Below, one piece after another: positions 42,664 through 55,496 of a stretch of 64,000 nucleotides of DNA; the first letter of the stretch is position 1; each line of letters starts with the position of its first letter. A program made the translations under genes and the position numbers. Source of the DNA: Bursaphelenchus xylophilus (taxonomy: Eukaryota; Nematoda; Chromadorea; Rhabditida; Aphelenchoididae); NCBI GenBank assembly GCA_904066235.2, contig CAJFCV020000005.1:8861501-8925500 (forward strand), read 5' to 3'. The notes under the pieces were generated by a model that was not told where the DNA came from, ran no database searches, and saw only the letters and a list, made by a program, of their open reading frames with translations.

Positions 42664-45210
42664 TTATTGTATCTTTTCTTTAGCATGAAAAAGAAGCCTT
42701 AATGTTTTTACAATCTTAAGTAATAAACAGCCTAATACAGTAAATAAGATGGCTAGTAAAGCTAGAAAAGCAGCTAAAATGTCCAAGTTATGGTATTCGA
42801 TGGTCGACAAATCGCTGGCAATTGACCTTAGCTCCGGTAGATGGCCATCATTCTCTTCCAAAAACCTCACATACGACAAAAACTTTTGCTCTCCCGTCTG
42901 AGGCTTAGTCTTCATCAATCGGCTGACCCTCTGTGCATTTGTTTTATACTTTTTATTGGTCAATAATTCCGTCAATTTGGCCTCAAACTCCTCGGCGCCA
43001 TGGAGCAATGAAAGCTTGTCCAGACTCAGACCCCAGCCATTTCTCTCGACTAGACGGGCATTTCTCGGCTGATCAAAGATCATTCCAATCAAAAGAAGCG
43101 GAATGGAAAACGTGCCGGCCTCGACGATGCTGTTGTAGCCACCGTGCGTAATGAAGAGTTGGAGACGGGGATGGGCTGAAGAAAACTAATAAAACTTTGT
43201 CATCAAGAGTATTGCATGCAAATGCGTGGAAACAGGATCAGAAAGTGGAGTTGGGTGGTAAAAAAATGATTGTTACGATAAAATTTTCGGTTCAAAGAAT
43301 ACCTTTTATGGTTCTTTAAGGCGTAAAACTATCCTGACAACCGCTAAAGAGGCTTAATGTGGCTAGGTATGTGACCAAATATGATTATTTAACATTTTTT
43401 GCTCTCTACAGTGGGGGACCTGTTCAGTGGCAAAAAACGTACCATTTTGCATCCAGGAAGTTTCAAAAAATGTGGCAAAATATCTCCCTCTCCAAGTGAA
43501 AAAAACTCAGATTTCAAAAGCGCGCGCGCTTTTTTTGTAAGGGAGAAGGCGCGCCCTTCAAAACAAAGTTTTGGAGAAGGAAGCATTTTGCCACATTTCT
43601 GATACTTCCCGGATGCAAAATGAAGCGTTTTTTCCCACTGGATAAGGTCGCCCACTGTATCTTCAAAACAAAACTTCTCATGGCGCAAGACTTACCTAAT
43701 ATCCCGGCCTGCGGGATCCAGTCGTTAACATAGACATTCTCCGTCCCGTTGGCATACTCGATTGATGACAAATCGTCCTTACAAACCTTGACAATAAAGA
43801 AGTAGTCCTTGAACTTTGCCAACGTATCCAAAACGTTCTTCATATACTGAGGTGGTAAAAGTTTGGTCGGAACCACCGATCCCAACGAAAACAACACAAC
43901 TCCTTTCGGCCCTTTGGTCATCAGATCGTCAAATGGCGCCTCGAGATCTTTGTGAACTGATGACATTCCAAGGCCTCCGACATGGATAACATTTGGGGGT
44001 AATGGCCGCGGGAAATCGATGATTTCATCGGTATTTACAAATACCAAATCCGCAGTCTTGGCGATGTCCACAATCCTTGGGAAGTTGTCTCCAAAAATCT
44101 TTCGAACCTCGCTGTCAAGCCTGTTCCATGCGCTGACATGGACATCATACATGAGATAAAGCCGAATAATATTGCCGATTCGTTCGAAAAAGTTCATCCT
44201 ATCGCCATTCGGGTTGTTCATTGCCGCTGGCACATAGCTAGCCTCGAATGGGATCCCCATGATCGCAACTTGATGTGCCAACTGTGGGCAACTCGACATC
44301 CACACCTTAACCTTGATATTCAACGCTTGGGCGATGACAATTGGACAGAAATCGTATTGCTCGTAAAAAATTGCGTCGTATTTTTCGGCCTTCACTTTGT
44401 CCATTAGCTCTTTGTTGCGAAGGAAGTCTAAGATTAAAAATCAACTATTATAGATAACGCTTACCAAGGCAAAAATCATCCGTGAAATCAAAAAAGTCGT
44501 GAAAAACGTAGTATTCTTTGTAGATCGAATCGGACAGTATGTCCTCGAGGTATCGAGGTCCCCGAATTCGATCAGGATGATGATGGGAGACTGGCCAGTA
44601 GTTCGCATGTCGGACAGCTTTTACACTCCCGGGTTCGATCGAATAGTCCACTTCGATGAGTGTCTGAAAAAATATATATTTTGATGCTGAGTTTATACTA
44701 GTCCTTCCAGAAAGTCGCCGGACTGTTTTTTGGCGTGTGTACTGTGTGAAAAAAGTCAGGGTGCGAGCAACAGCCAAAAAAAGCCTATTTGATGCAAGAA
44801 TCAAAAAATTGCACAGTTCAATAAAATCTTTGTCGCAGGCTTCATTCCGGAAGGGCTACATAGTATAAGGGTCTCCATTTCTCCGACCGCTTGAATTGGC
44901 TGTCATTTCTCTATCTTTTTTTGGGCCAAATGTTAGAGTTTTTGTTTCTTTGAATCCTCAGAAGCCTCCACTTTCTTTGATATCAATTAATTTATAGCTG
45001 TTTTCGACTACAGCAAAAATAGACGTTTTTTATACATAAACCAAAAAAACTCACAGTATTATGTCCTCCCAATGCTAGCGTATCTGCCACTCGTCCATTT
45101 TGGATCATATGCGACTTGCTCACCGTCGGCGACCATACCAAAATCTTATAACTGTATGACGCGCTGACGAATGAAAGCAACAAAAAGCACTTCAAATAAT
45201 GGCTTATCAT
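42664..45210 (-). CDS. UDP-glycosyltransferase 1 (UGT)
   Basis: Conjugates lipophilic acceptors with a sugar from UDP-sugar in the ER lumen. Four exons: 45210-45055, 44663-44465, 44427-43696, 43175-42664, giving 532 aa. Seen: signal peptide MISHYLKCFLLLSFVSASYS, N-terminal KILVWSPTVSKSHMIQNGR (His of the acceptor site) with GGHNT, PLPPNVIHVGGLGM, FSLGSVVPTKLLP, signature region DWIPQAGIL then AHPRLQLFITHGGYNSIVEA, IFDQPRNARLVERNGWG (donor-binding DQ), and a C-terminal membrane anchor (ILAAFLALLAILFTVLGCLL) with a basic tail. Compared with the two UGTs at 47-58 kb it has fewer introns: exon 3 equals two of their exons fused. Intron 3 contains MITE B copy 8. The stop codon overlaps an AATAAA signal (minus strand of 42663-42668). 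Confidence 0.95.
43409..43657. mobile_element. MITE family B, copy 8 (intronic)
   Basis: TA-flanked, CAGTGGGGGACCTGTTCAGT to CACTGGATAAGGTCGCCCAC. Lies inside intron 3 of UGT 1 (43695-43176). Confidence 0.9.
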
Positions 45211-45412
45211 CTTCAAAAAACATTTTAAACGGGTAATTATAATAAAAATTATTATTTTTACAACTCTCGATAAAACAAGGAAGCCTTCAACGAGTTAAAG
45301 ATAAGATTGGACAATCTTTGGACAGCGAAAAAACAAACGAGACATCACCAGATGATAAGGGCATTAACGGTCGCTGATCAAAACTCTTAATATGCAAATA
45401 TATTATGTACTA

Positions 45413-46601
45413 TTAGGTTGATTCAAAAGTTTTTCCACATAAAATTTTAGACCAAAGCCAGTGGGCCTGATATATATCTTGTTAGAAAGAAGGCTGTTTG
45501 TAGATTATAGTAGATTAATAACTTTTTACAACTTAGCAATTTGTAGTAGTAGCGCCGTGTTAAACCTTAACTACTCGAAGGAAGAAAAAGTAAACCGCCG
45601 GCGTTACGTCTAGAGTGGCTGTATCTTCTTAATATTCTCGAATATGGTATGCCTGTATGTAATCTCTATGGCATCGAGGACAATTTGCTATAGGGCTAGT
45701 CGAAAAATTTTTAGTGCGAAAAATCAAAAATTAGGGTCTGGCAAAAGTAGACCCTGTAGACGCAGCTATTAGAAGCACTAAGAGATAACGCTTTCTGTTA
45801 TTGTTGTGTATGAGTAGCACTACAACGCCAATGCTAAACATTCGCGCTAGCTTTACCTATGCGGCAGAAAAATCGAATCTTTTTAATCTACCAATATTTT
45901 ACGAAATTTAGGGGATTTTTACAAAAACGTTTTCTGTTCATTACTCTTGCCCGGTCTCCTAGTTATTTAATAAATAATTGATCCTACTTGACATACACTA
46001 TCAGTTGCTAGACGCGCTAAGCTGAAGGTCCTCTTGAAATACCAGTAAAAAAAATTACAAAAATTCGCCTAAAAGTGCAGTTTATGCTACTTTTCTACCT
46101 TATAAGGCAATTTCAGTTGGTGACTTTTTGAATGTATCATCCGCATACTGTCTTTGTACAACCTGAATGGCAGCCGAGTCAAAAAAATCTAACTCCTTTC
46201 AAAAAATTTTTAAAAATCTGCTTTTGATCGGTAGCTCGGCTCTCCGGCCAACTTTATGGGATGCTACAAAAAACGTCAGTGTAGATATAAGTAGAGCAAT
46301 AAATTCAGAAGAAACTACAGCCATCCCCAGTACGAATAACCCAAAACCCGAGACTTTTTAGTGGGCTGGAAAATTGCTAGGGCCCGGGATATTCACCATG
46401 ACACAAACGGAGAAATTTTTAGTATTTTTGAAATATTCTGAAAGGAAGCTTGTATAAAATAAAATGCTACGAATCAAAAATTTTGCAATGTTCTGCCCCA
46501 TACATCTATGCTTTCAGTTTTAACGTACATTCAATCAGGCTCCAGGAATTTTATTTTGAGGTGTCTCAAAAAAATGTGGAAAAACTTTTGAATCAACCTA
46601 A
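45413..46601. mobile_element. 1.2-kb non-autonomous mariner-like element
   Basis: Ends TTAGGTTGATTCAAAAGTTT and AAACTTTTGAATCAACCTAA, flanked by TA (45411-45412, 46602-46603). 1189 bp, no transposase. The 64-codon frame at 46167 has no ATG context or family resemblance. Similar in size and tip sequence to the element at 21780. Confidence 0.88.
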
Positions 46602-46603
46602 TA

Positions 46604-47102
46604 CATGCGAATAATGGGATTAATGAGGGAGTTTTTAAATTCTAAATCGAAAATCAAGTAATACGTCAGGAAAGTTCCCAAAGTCGGGCTTTTGGTGAAA
46701 CTGCGCAAAAGCTGAACAAAGTTTCGAAAAGATATAATATTTAGAAAGGTCCCGACGAACACTTGTTGATACATTCTCCGATAAAAGTGGTTAAATAAAA
46801 GCGTTTCTGGTCTGATTACAAGAAATATATACCAGTAATTCTTCAGTTTTCTTACAGCATTTTACCTGAATTTCAAGTTTGGAGTTTGGAGATCGATTTG
46901 TTCGATTTTCTGTTTTTCAAAAATTTTTTTGGTGACAACCAGACCATAACACTTCGGGAATTGTCTCATAAAAAGATTTCACTGAAAAAGATATTTAAAA
47001 TCTCAAAAAAATCGATAAATAATATTTATTCTAATTAATAGTAAGTAGTATTGATCCTATGTACAGTATACCCATAAATAAATGAAATATGAAAAAATCA
47101 AG
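46604..47102. other. Intergenic, 3' flank of UGT 2
   Basis: AT-rich, no gene. Likely holds the UGT 2 polyadenylation site (minus-strand AATAAA-like signals around 47040-47090). Confidence 0.4.
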
Positions 47103-50100
47103 TTATTCAATTTTCGTCTTTTTCGTCGACTTGAAGACGATTTGGAAAGCTTTTGAGATCATATAAATTCCGGCGATTGTTGCGGTGAGTCCGATAAAGG
47201 CAAGAATGGCGAGCACGTCCAGGTTGAGGTATTCGATCAGGGAGAGTTCGTTGACAATCATCTTCAGTTCCGGCAGATGCCCATTGTTGGCTTCGAGGAA
47301 ACGGACGTAAGATAAAAGTCGTTGTTCGCCGGTTTGGGGCTTCGTTTTGAGGAGCTGGGTGGTTCGAAGTGCATTCTGCTTGTACCTAAAATTAAGGACG
47401 AGTCAGTTTCTTTCGATTCGAATCAATTTTGAGTTCAGATTTCACCCTGAGCTATCCCACACTTCCTTACATTTTTAAAACATCTCCCATTAATAATCCA
47501 AAAAAATTCATCAATTTTCCTACCGCAATATCAGCCATACAAATGGCTGACAAATTATTTTTATTTTTCTCTTCACGTGAACCCCACGCAAAATAATCAC
47601 CTCTAAATGTCTAACCCAGGTGCAAGGAACGCAGTCCGTCAACACATTGCCCCTGTAAAGGAACTTTGAGCTCTTAACCTTGTCTGACTAAAGTAACAAA
47701 CCACAAAAAAGTGTAAAAATCATCGTTTAGATTGGAATCGGACTACCGTACAGAGAGAGAGAAATGCAGAGAATTGTGAAAATGGAGTTTGTGAAGTTCT
47801 TTCAATAAACATTTCTAAAACCCCAAGCTGATCTAGATGAATTTCAAAATTTGAATATTCAAATGTAACTTTTTTGAAATTTACTTTCCGAAATTGATAG
47901 ATAGTGCCTTCAGGGTCTACTTTAACAAATCTTACCGTCCTACTAATCCATTTTCAATTTGAATACATCAAATTTCAACAAACAAACGTCCACATGACAT
48001 AAAATAATATCGTGGCTAATTATCCCAACACAAACCCCATCTTTAGCCCAATTTGTATCTCCATTGCATGAAGCACACTACAAACTTACGTTTTATGCGT
48101 CAACAATTGCATCATTTTGGCTTCGAATTCATCAGTTCCATAAAGAAGCGACGTCTTGTCCAAACTCAGACCCCACCCATTTCGTTCGACCAATTTGGAA
48201 TTCCTTGGCTGATCTCCGAACATTCCGATGAGTAGAAGTGGTACGGAGAACTGTGAAGCTTCCATTATGCTGTTATAACCACCATGAGTGATGAAGAGTT
48301 TCGTTCGGGGATGAGCTAAAAATTTTAGAGGTTAGATGTCATAAATAATATGATTTGCCAAAACTAAATGAACAACGGTAACCAAGATAACAGAAGAAGA
48401 AATAAAAAGGATCAATCCGGACCGCTTAGCCATAAAAATCAATATTTGGATAGAAAAATTATATTATCCTTACCCAAGACAGCCGTTTGAGGGACCCAAC
48501 TGCTCGTATAGACGTTTTCAAAGTTTGAAGCGTACTCAGTAGAGAACGTATCGTTCTTCGAGACCTTCACAATGAAGAAATAATCTTTGAGATCTCCAAA
48601 ACTTTGGATAATATTCTTCATGTAGAGCTGAGGAAGGGCATTGGTCGGGACGATCGATCCGAACGAAAAGTAGACAACTCCTTTCTTCCCTTTGGACATT
48701 AGAAGCTCATAGTCGTTGGGAAGGCTGGTGTCAACTTTATCCATTCCCAGGCCACCGATATGAATTACATTTGGAGGAAGAGGTCGGGGGAAATCGATGA
48801 GCTCGTCAGTGTTGATAAGGATAAGATCCGTGGATTTGGCAAGGTCAATTGGATGAGGAACGTCACTGAAAACACGTAGCAATTAGTGTTACAGACTTAT
48901 GCAAAGAACCAGGTATTGAAACGTCATTTTTGAAGACCTTTTTATATTATACAAGATAGTCAGGCCAAACACACCTCTACCTTCACTCTGCCTACAGTTT
49001 CAAACAAAAAACTCGAAGATCTTACCCATGCTCTTTCTTCAATTCCTCATGGAAATCGTGCCAGTAGTCCAGATAATGATAACTCAACAAGAAGCTCTGA
49101 ATTGTATTCCAGAACCTCTCCGACAAGGTCATTCGATCTCCCGCGAACCCATTCACCGATGAGGGCACAAAACTGTACGCCGTGGGGATTCCAACAACAC
49201 TGGCTTGGTGCTCCATAATTGGACAACTGCTCATCCAAATTTTCACCGGGATGTTGAGCAAGTGCGAGATTACGAAGGGACACACATCGAATTGCTCGAA
49301 CATGAGGACGTCGAAGTTTTGGGCAGCAATTTTCCCCATGATTCTTTCATCTCGGAGGACAGCTGAAATTAGAAGGCAATTATATTGCACTAGACACTAG
49401 AAGTGTAAAAATCTAAACAGATATTTGAAAATGGGTCTAAAGTTAAACAATTAGACCAGTTTGGCCACAATTTCCAGGCTTGGTCTACTTCGAAAAGCTA
49501 CTCTTTACTTTTCCAATAATTTTTGTGACACTTCGTCAAAAACGGAATGTCAAAGCTTTCAAAGGAGGTGTCAAAGTGGGAACGTAAAATTAGCGTCTGT
49601 TCGTGCAATTTGTCGTATTAGTCGTCAACAATTTCTACTTCATCCTACATTTCTTAATTATCGGTTGCAACCAAAAGTTCAATCGTTTCTAATCACTAAT
49701 TTTTAACGACTCCAAACTTAAAAGGTTCCAACACCCCGTCTCAAGGTGACTTCCGGGAACTACACGTCATTTTCTCGTCCTCTCAACCTTTTAGAACCTA
49801 TCTGATATGAATTTTCTAATTATACCTACCCAAACAAGCGGATGCTTGCATTCGATTCATTGCATTCAACATGTCCAGAGCGTTCTTCATGCTGTAAGAG
49901 AGAAGATCCAAATCGGCACCGAGGACCCGCTGTCGTTCTGGCCAATCGAAGGTTTCGGCCCAGAAATTGGCGTGCTTGACTGACCTCAGAGACCCGGGAT
50001 ATTCCACTACATCAGTTTCGAGGAGAGTCTAAAACAAATAGATATAAAAATTTATAACTTCCTCTAGTTTCTAACCCCAAAAGACTTTAAATTCCCTCTA

Positions 50101-50249
50101 CTCACCACATTATGTCCATCTCGAGCCAACGCATCCGCCACTCGTCCATTTTGGATCATATGAGACTTGCTTATCGTGGGTGACCACACCAAAATCTTGT
50201 ATCCGGCCACATGTTGCATTAGTAGTAAAATTCCGATCCACACTATCAT
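47103..50249 (-). CDS. UDP-glycosyltransferase 2 (UGT)
   Basis: Same family and role as UGT 1. Six exons: 50249-50106, 50028-49830, 49362-49026, 48865-48474, 48315-48090, 47385-47103, giving 526 aa. Seen: signal peptide MIVWIGILLLMQHVAG, KILVWSPTISKSHMIQNGR, FEQFDVCPFVISHLLNIPVK, DLILINTDELIDFPRPLPPN, VVYFSFGSIVPTNALPQ, SSWVPQTAVL then AHPRTKLFITHGGYNSIMEA, GMFGDQPRNSKLVERNGWG, and a C-terminal anchor (LDVLAILAFIGLTATIAGIY). Intron 5 is unusually long (704 bp). Exon count, phases and most exon lengths equal those of UGT 3, showing the two are recent tandem relatives. The start is chosen at the ATG giving a clean signal peptide; an upstream open stretch has no ATG. Confidence 0.94.
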
Positions 50250-53200
50250 TTTGCGTGTATGGTTAGTAAATTCGTGGTTTATCTGCAATAAAACATTCTC
50301 AGTTTTCGACTCCCGACATTCTTGTTTAGCCAGCACGTTATACGTAATATAGTTTTAGTTTGCGATTTGGTCGTAGTAAGTGTGGGCGGCGTTTCCCAGG
50401 GGAACAATGGGGAAGAAGTAACAATGAGTGTAACAGCTGGCAAAACAGTCTCGGGATTTTATGCAAAAAGCGTACTTTGAACAGTTTAGATACGAACAAG
50501 GAGACCCAAGCGTCAAATAAAGCTTTGAAAGGACCAAAAGATTCTTATTTTTACTTTTAGAAAAAATGCTCAAAATGTAAAACTAATTTTTGCCTGAAAT
50601 TAATTATGTTCCACTAGACAAAAACGATCAAAGCATGGATGTGCAAGGTAAAACTTGATAGCTGAAACAGGCAAAAAAAAATATTTTTCGAGTTGACGAC
50701 GGTTCGGGTCACGACAAAACAAAAAGGTAAAAGAAATTATGAAAAAAGCATGGTTTTGAGAGGTAACACCAGCTGAAAACTGGGAAACCCCAGCCAATAA
50801 TTTCTGTGGCATTTTGTCACAAAAACCAATAGCACATTTACCACATTGGGATTTGTGCGTAAAAAACCGGAAACAGGCTAACGAACGGTTTTGTAGACCC
50901 ATAGACAAGATTTAGAATAATAACGACCTTGCTTTAGCTTAGTTCTGCTACAAAAACAAAACTTTTCGATTCTTTCAGCTCACTATACCAAATTGAGGTT
51001 CACCTCAGTTTATAAAGGCTACAAACGCTCACTCAGACAGTTACCAAATCTGCTCTTTAAAACTTAATTTGATTGACTTATAAGCAGAACCGGACTGCCT
51101 TCGTTAGTTTTTCCACTGCGGAATTTCACGTGGTTTGAACCCTTGGTTTTAATTAACCATAAAGGGAGCTCTCGAAGTTTTGTTGAGACTTCCAGACTGT
51201 ATAGTTTGGACTTTTGATTTAGAATACGGTAGTTTTTTAATTAGAGACCAAAAATCAACAAATTTTGAATTAATCAACCATTAAACATGGTTGACAATGA
51301 GAAAACAGGAGAGGAAAGGTACTGTAACAAAGCCGGGAGGCCAGTACAGGGGAAATCATGCCATATGGGTGGCTGTAACATCGGACCAACCTAATAAAAC
51401 TCTAAAGTAAGGAAAACATGGGATAAACCTCGTAGGAATCGTACGAAGAGCTCTTCAAAGTCCTTCAAACTTGATCCCCTTAATGTCCTTTGTCCTTATA
51501 ATGGTGTCCTTACATCAAGGACTTCTTGACAATGCCCATGTTTGAGTTTTTCAACCCGTATATATAGCAAATGAACTTGAATTCAATTGGTTTAATAACG
51601 AGCCCAACCACCACTTCATTTTCGAAATCATTCTCCCGCCCATTACAAAAAAAGGACAAGATAGTTTATGCTATAGCCGTGAACTGTGATCTGGGCAAAT
51701 GAGGGCAAAAAACACACAGAAAAAAAGCAGGGGAAACCTAAGGGAGATACAGTGATATCTGATGTATTACGCAATATTTTGGTTGTAAAATTCATATGGT
51801 TATACTTTGTATTTTATACTTTTTGACGTCAACATGAATCTTCGGACTTTTATGATTCGACGAGAAGATTCGGCGTTTCGTAAAAATGTTTGTAAACAAG
51901 GGTATAAGGATCAGGAGATCTCGAGATCAGCTAAGGGATGATAAATTATCATCTAGAAAATGGAAGCTGATCTGTAGACGGTGAGTTCAAAAACACGGAT
52001 AAAATCGCAATGGAGAAGGCTTCTGGCTGGAAGCGGATTTGATACTGGAAAAAACGAAAATGGGCAATTTTTCTTCGCAAAATTCAAGTTTTTTTATATG
52101 AAGACCGGTCATGACCCCCTCCCAGCGGACCTCCCCCCAGAATTTTTGGTCAGCTACGCACCGGAGATCTGCCACGGAGCATCAGCACACATTTGATTTT
52201 CAGACAGCATAAAATTAAATTTTCCGAAGTTACTGTACCTATATAATCTGTCTGTCGATTCGAGTTGAAGGCTTACTTCACTGATAAAAGTTCACAGAAT
52301 TTTGTCTGAATGCGATATTGAGTTCAATGTTTTGGCTGCTGTAGGTATTATAAGACGAAAACAAACATCAGACAGCGATATTGAAGTACAACCGTAATAT
52401 CAGTGTGATAAGAAAGCCATTACGACATAAACAAGGAAACTGCTCGCCTGTTATGATCGACGTCTTCGAAGTTTGGCAAAACATCAACAAAACAATGACT
52501 GATAGAGATTGATCGTATGTATAGTAAAGGTTGATAGTGTCATATGAAAAACAAGTGATTAAGAATATAGGTCTAAAAAGTAACGGATACTATATTAAAC
52601 TTTTCTCTGTTTAAATTTAAGAGTAAAACCTGCTGAAAAAAGTTGTTGTCGGTTTGTGAACTTGTAGCTTGTGACGTTGGGAATGATGTGGGTTCCGTAA
52701 CAGCGACGGGTGCATCTTAGAGAAAAAGAATCGAAAAATTACTGGTTTATGATTGATTTAATCGAATTTATTCTCTTTTCACGTGAAGTCCACAGCGGCT
52801 TGACCAGCGCTATCTCGTTACAAATGTGTTTGGGTACAAAAATATTTGAATTTTTATAAGTCTCAAAAAACTGTATTTCCCATGCCAATTTGTCCACAAA
52901 TCAAGTATGCATGAGTCAAGTCTCGGTCCGATATTATTTTTGATAAAAGTGAGTCGATTTGGCTGACCTGTAACTTTTCTTGTGGGATGAAACCTTAGTA
53001 TTTGGTCGTTTCTTTATAGGATTATAAGCTATTGCTTCAGTTTTCAACAGTTACTCTATTACGAACATATTTCCTTGTCTTACCGAAAGTAACATCCCCA
53101 TGAAGAGTAAAGCGGAATACGGTGGGAGTCGCTTATTTTTTGCTTCCTCTTTCCTTTCTAAAATGATAACAACTTCCTCTCTATTCAAAGAAAAGAGGTC

Positions 53201-54363
53201 TTCTCGATCGGAGAAGGAGTATTGATGTATTTTATTGCATCATTGAGAAGTTATTTAAGGATCTCTATTCAATCCATAAAGCGTTTTTTTAGGGACATAT
53301 CCCCAAAATGCAGGATGCACCACACTATGGCGATATAATGTGTTACGGTAGAAGCACAAATTGTTTAATTTTGCGTGGTTTGCGCAAACCAATGAGAACC
53401 AAAGAGACAGCGTAATAAATAACATTTGACAAGGGTAAATGGTAAAATGTCAATGAATTTTCGATCGTCTCGCTTGGAAGATCAATTGAATTTTAAACCG
53501 AAATTAGGCACAAACAAGAACTTTGTGTAAAATGTTACCAGACATTAAGCTCCGGGTTTTCCTGCCAGAAAATTTTGCGGTTGCAGCAAAGCTTTATAAT
53601 AATGATTATAGGTGTCTGGAATACTAGTGTAGCTTGTGTTGAAATTGCTTTCAAATCGCGATAGATGCTCGATTCAAGGCCCTATAGAAGATATTGCAAA
53701 TCTAGGTGCAACTTCAGTGATGACATTTTATTCCGCCGTAATGATCCATGATCGTGGTGTTTTGTTCAAAAACGGTCTACGGTAATCTTGGTTAACTTTC
53801 ACCATATTTTGTAATAGTTAACGCCTAACGACATACATACGTATGTTGTTGAGTATAATAGAAAAGTTGAAAACATCTCAACCTGTAAACCTCCGACATC
53901 TTACGATAACACCACACTTGAAGAAGTGTAAAAAAGTCACGCAAGAAATATCGGAATTGTAGCTCTTCACTGCGCTTGAAATTTTCTACAGAACTCAACT
54001 GTAACCTATAGGTAGAGATGAGTTTAGAAACTGTAATGAAAAAGGTGACAAATGCTGATTTCCTTGAAATTTTTCCATGCCTTTTTTGCCAATATTTTGG
54101 TTTGCACTCACAGTGACTACAGTTTAACGGGCAAGTACATTTGTTCTGCGAAAGCTAAAAACAAAACTTGTCTATGAGAATGTAGGTTGAAACGTCTGCT
54201 GAAAGTTCTAGGTATCATACAGACCGAAACATATGTAGTCAAGATATTTGTTTCAAAAATTTTGAAACTTGCATCGAAAATAACAGGATTTTAAGTACAA
54301 TTGGTGTGACATTAAAGGTATGTCTGTTGCTAGTGTATTGTTGCTTGTGCCATCATAGCAACG
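50250..54363. other. 4.1-kb gene-free stretch
   Basis: No gene convincingly supported. Observed: a Cys-rich minus-strand frame near 50355-50490 (YAFCIKSRDCFASCYTHCYF) with no start; a lone mariner tip (GGACCAACCTAATA at about 51382-51395); a TATA-like TTTATAAAG at about 51010. The 71-codon frame at 51981-52196 lacks an ATG and family resemblance. Confidence 0.4.
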
Positions 54364-55496
54364 ATGTGGGAGCCTTCGGATTACCCGCAGCCTTTTGATG
54401 TCTACACGCTGCCCGCCTTGCCCGGGATTTCTCTGACCATTCTATTTTCTATAATTGGAATTTTCGGAAATCTGAACATAATTCTGGCGACTGATCGGAA
54501 AAGGCATGGGCTTAAAAATTTATGAAGATTATCTTACTTTTTTTCAGAAGACTCAGATCAAGATGCAACATATTTATTGCAATTAACGCTGGTGCTGACG
54601 TCCTGCACCAGACAGGCCACATAATTTTTGCCTTCTACTATCTCTTAGGCGATCCATTCAGGCCTCTGGAATATGTTTTTTATCTCTATATACCAGCCGT
54701 AATGGGGGCTAATATGGGGGCTCCGTTGATGTTTGTAATCAGCTTTGATCGTTTGTTCTGTGTACTGTTTCCTGTCAAGTGAGTAACCTTCTTTGCAAAT
54801 TTCATTTCTTATAAAATATATGTAGATACGAAAAGATCCCTCGACATTACTACTTGGCAATGTTGCTGGCAATACCAATTACCCAATCGAACCTTATCAT
54901 GTATCAAAATTATCAGGGAATGACGAAGAATAGGAATATGTAAGTATGTAGTCAAGTTGTCCGAAGAAACCAAATTTAAGGCTGGTTGTATGCTCGTTTG
55001 TTCAGACATACACCGGAGATGACCAGCATGTCTGGCGATATATGCAGGTCATCTTTTGCGTTCTGATAATCGCTTGCTACACATTCATTTGGTTCTACCT
55101 GAATCACAATCAAGAAGCCTTTTTGAAAACGGTGAAGCCGTTAAGTCTGATAACTATCAGCCAAGTTTCTTGCTGGCTTATGGCAACCGGTGTGCAGTAT
55201 ATTTTTATGCCTTCCGGCCTCAACGATCCAGGGTATATCTTCTTGCTGCAAATGAACGGCGGTTGGCAACTCAATATGGGCTTGGCTTCCAACTATTTTG
55301 CGTATTTTTTGAAGTAAGTTTGCAAATACATAAGTGCACGTAGCTTTTTTTAAGTAAGGATTATCGTATGGCCTTCCTGGAACAGCTGGATGTCATCACT
55401 TGTGGTTATATTAACTCAAGAAAACGCAGAACAAAGGTTTCAGTTTTATGGAAAGGAACGTTTAATTCGGCTAATATGAAAACATCAAGACTCTGA
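54364..55496 (+). CDS. Serpentine (7TM) receptor, nematode chemoreceptor-like
   Basis: G-protein-coupled receptor at the plasma membrane; the ligand is unknown. Five exons: 54364-54503, 54548-54778, 54826-54939, 54981-55313, 55355-55496, giving 319 aa. Seen: TM1 ISLTILFSIIGIFGNLNIIL, then LRSRCNIFIAINAGADVLHQ (TM2 start), the TM3 end FVISFDRLFCVLFPVKYEKI (nematode DRL variant of the DRY motif), TM4 YYLAMLLAIPIT, TM5 MQVIFCVLIIACYTFIWFYL, TM6 SLITISQVSCWLMATGVQYI, TM7 GLASNYFAYFL, then KDYRMAFLEQL and a basic tail. The pattern resembles the srsx/srx-type families; exact family not assigned. The first intron appears to use a GC donor (AAAAG|GCATGG, 44 bp). It sits between UGT 2 and UGT 3 on the opposite strand. 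Confidence 0.8.

Noticed and set aside
50355..50573. Cys-rich minus-strand frame (FCIKSRDCFASCYTHCYF)
   Set aside because: Could be the last exon of a secreted Cys-rich peptide, but no start exon with signal peptide could be joined to it.
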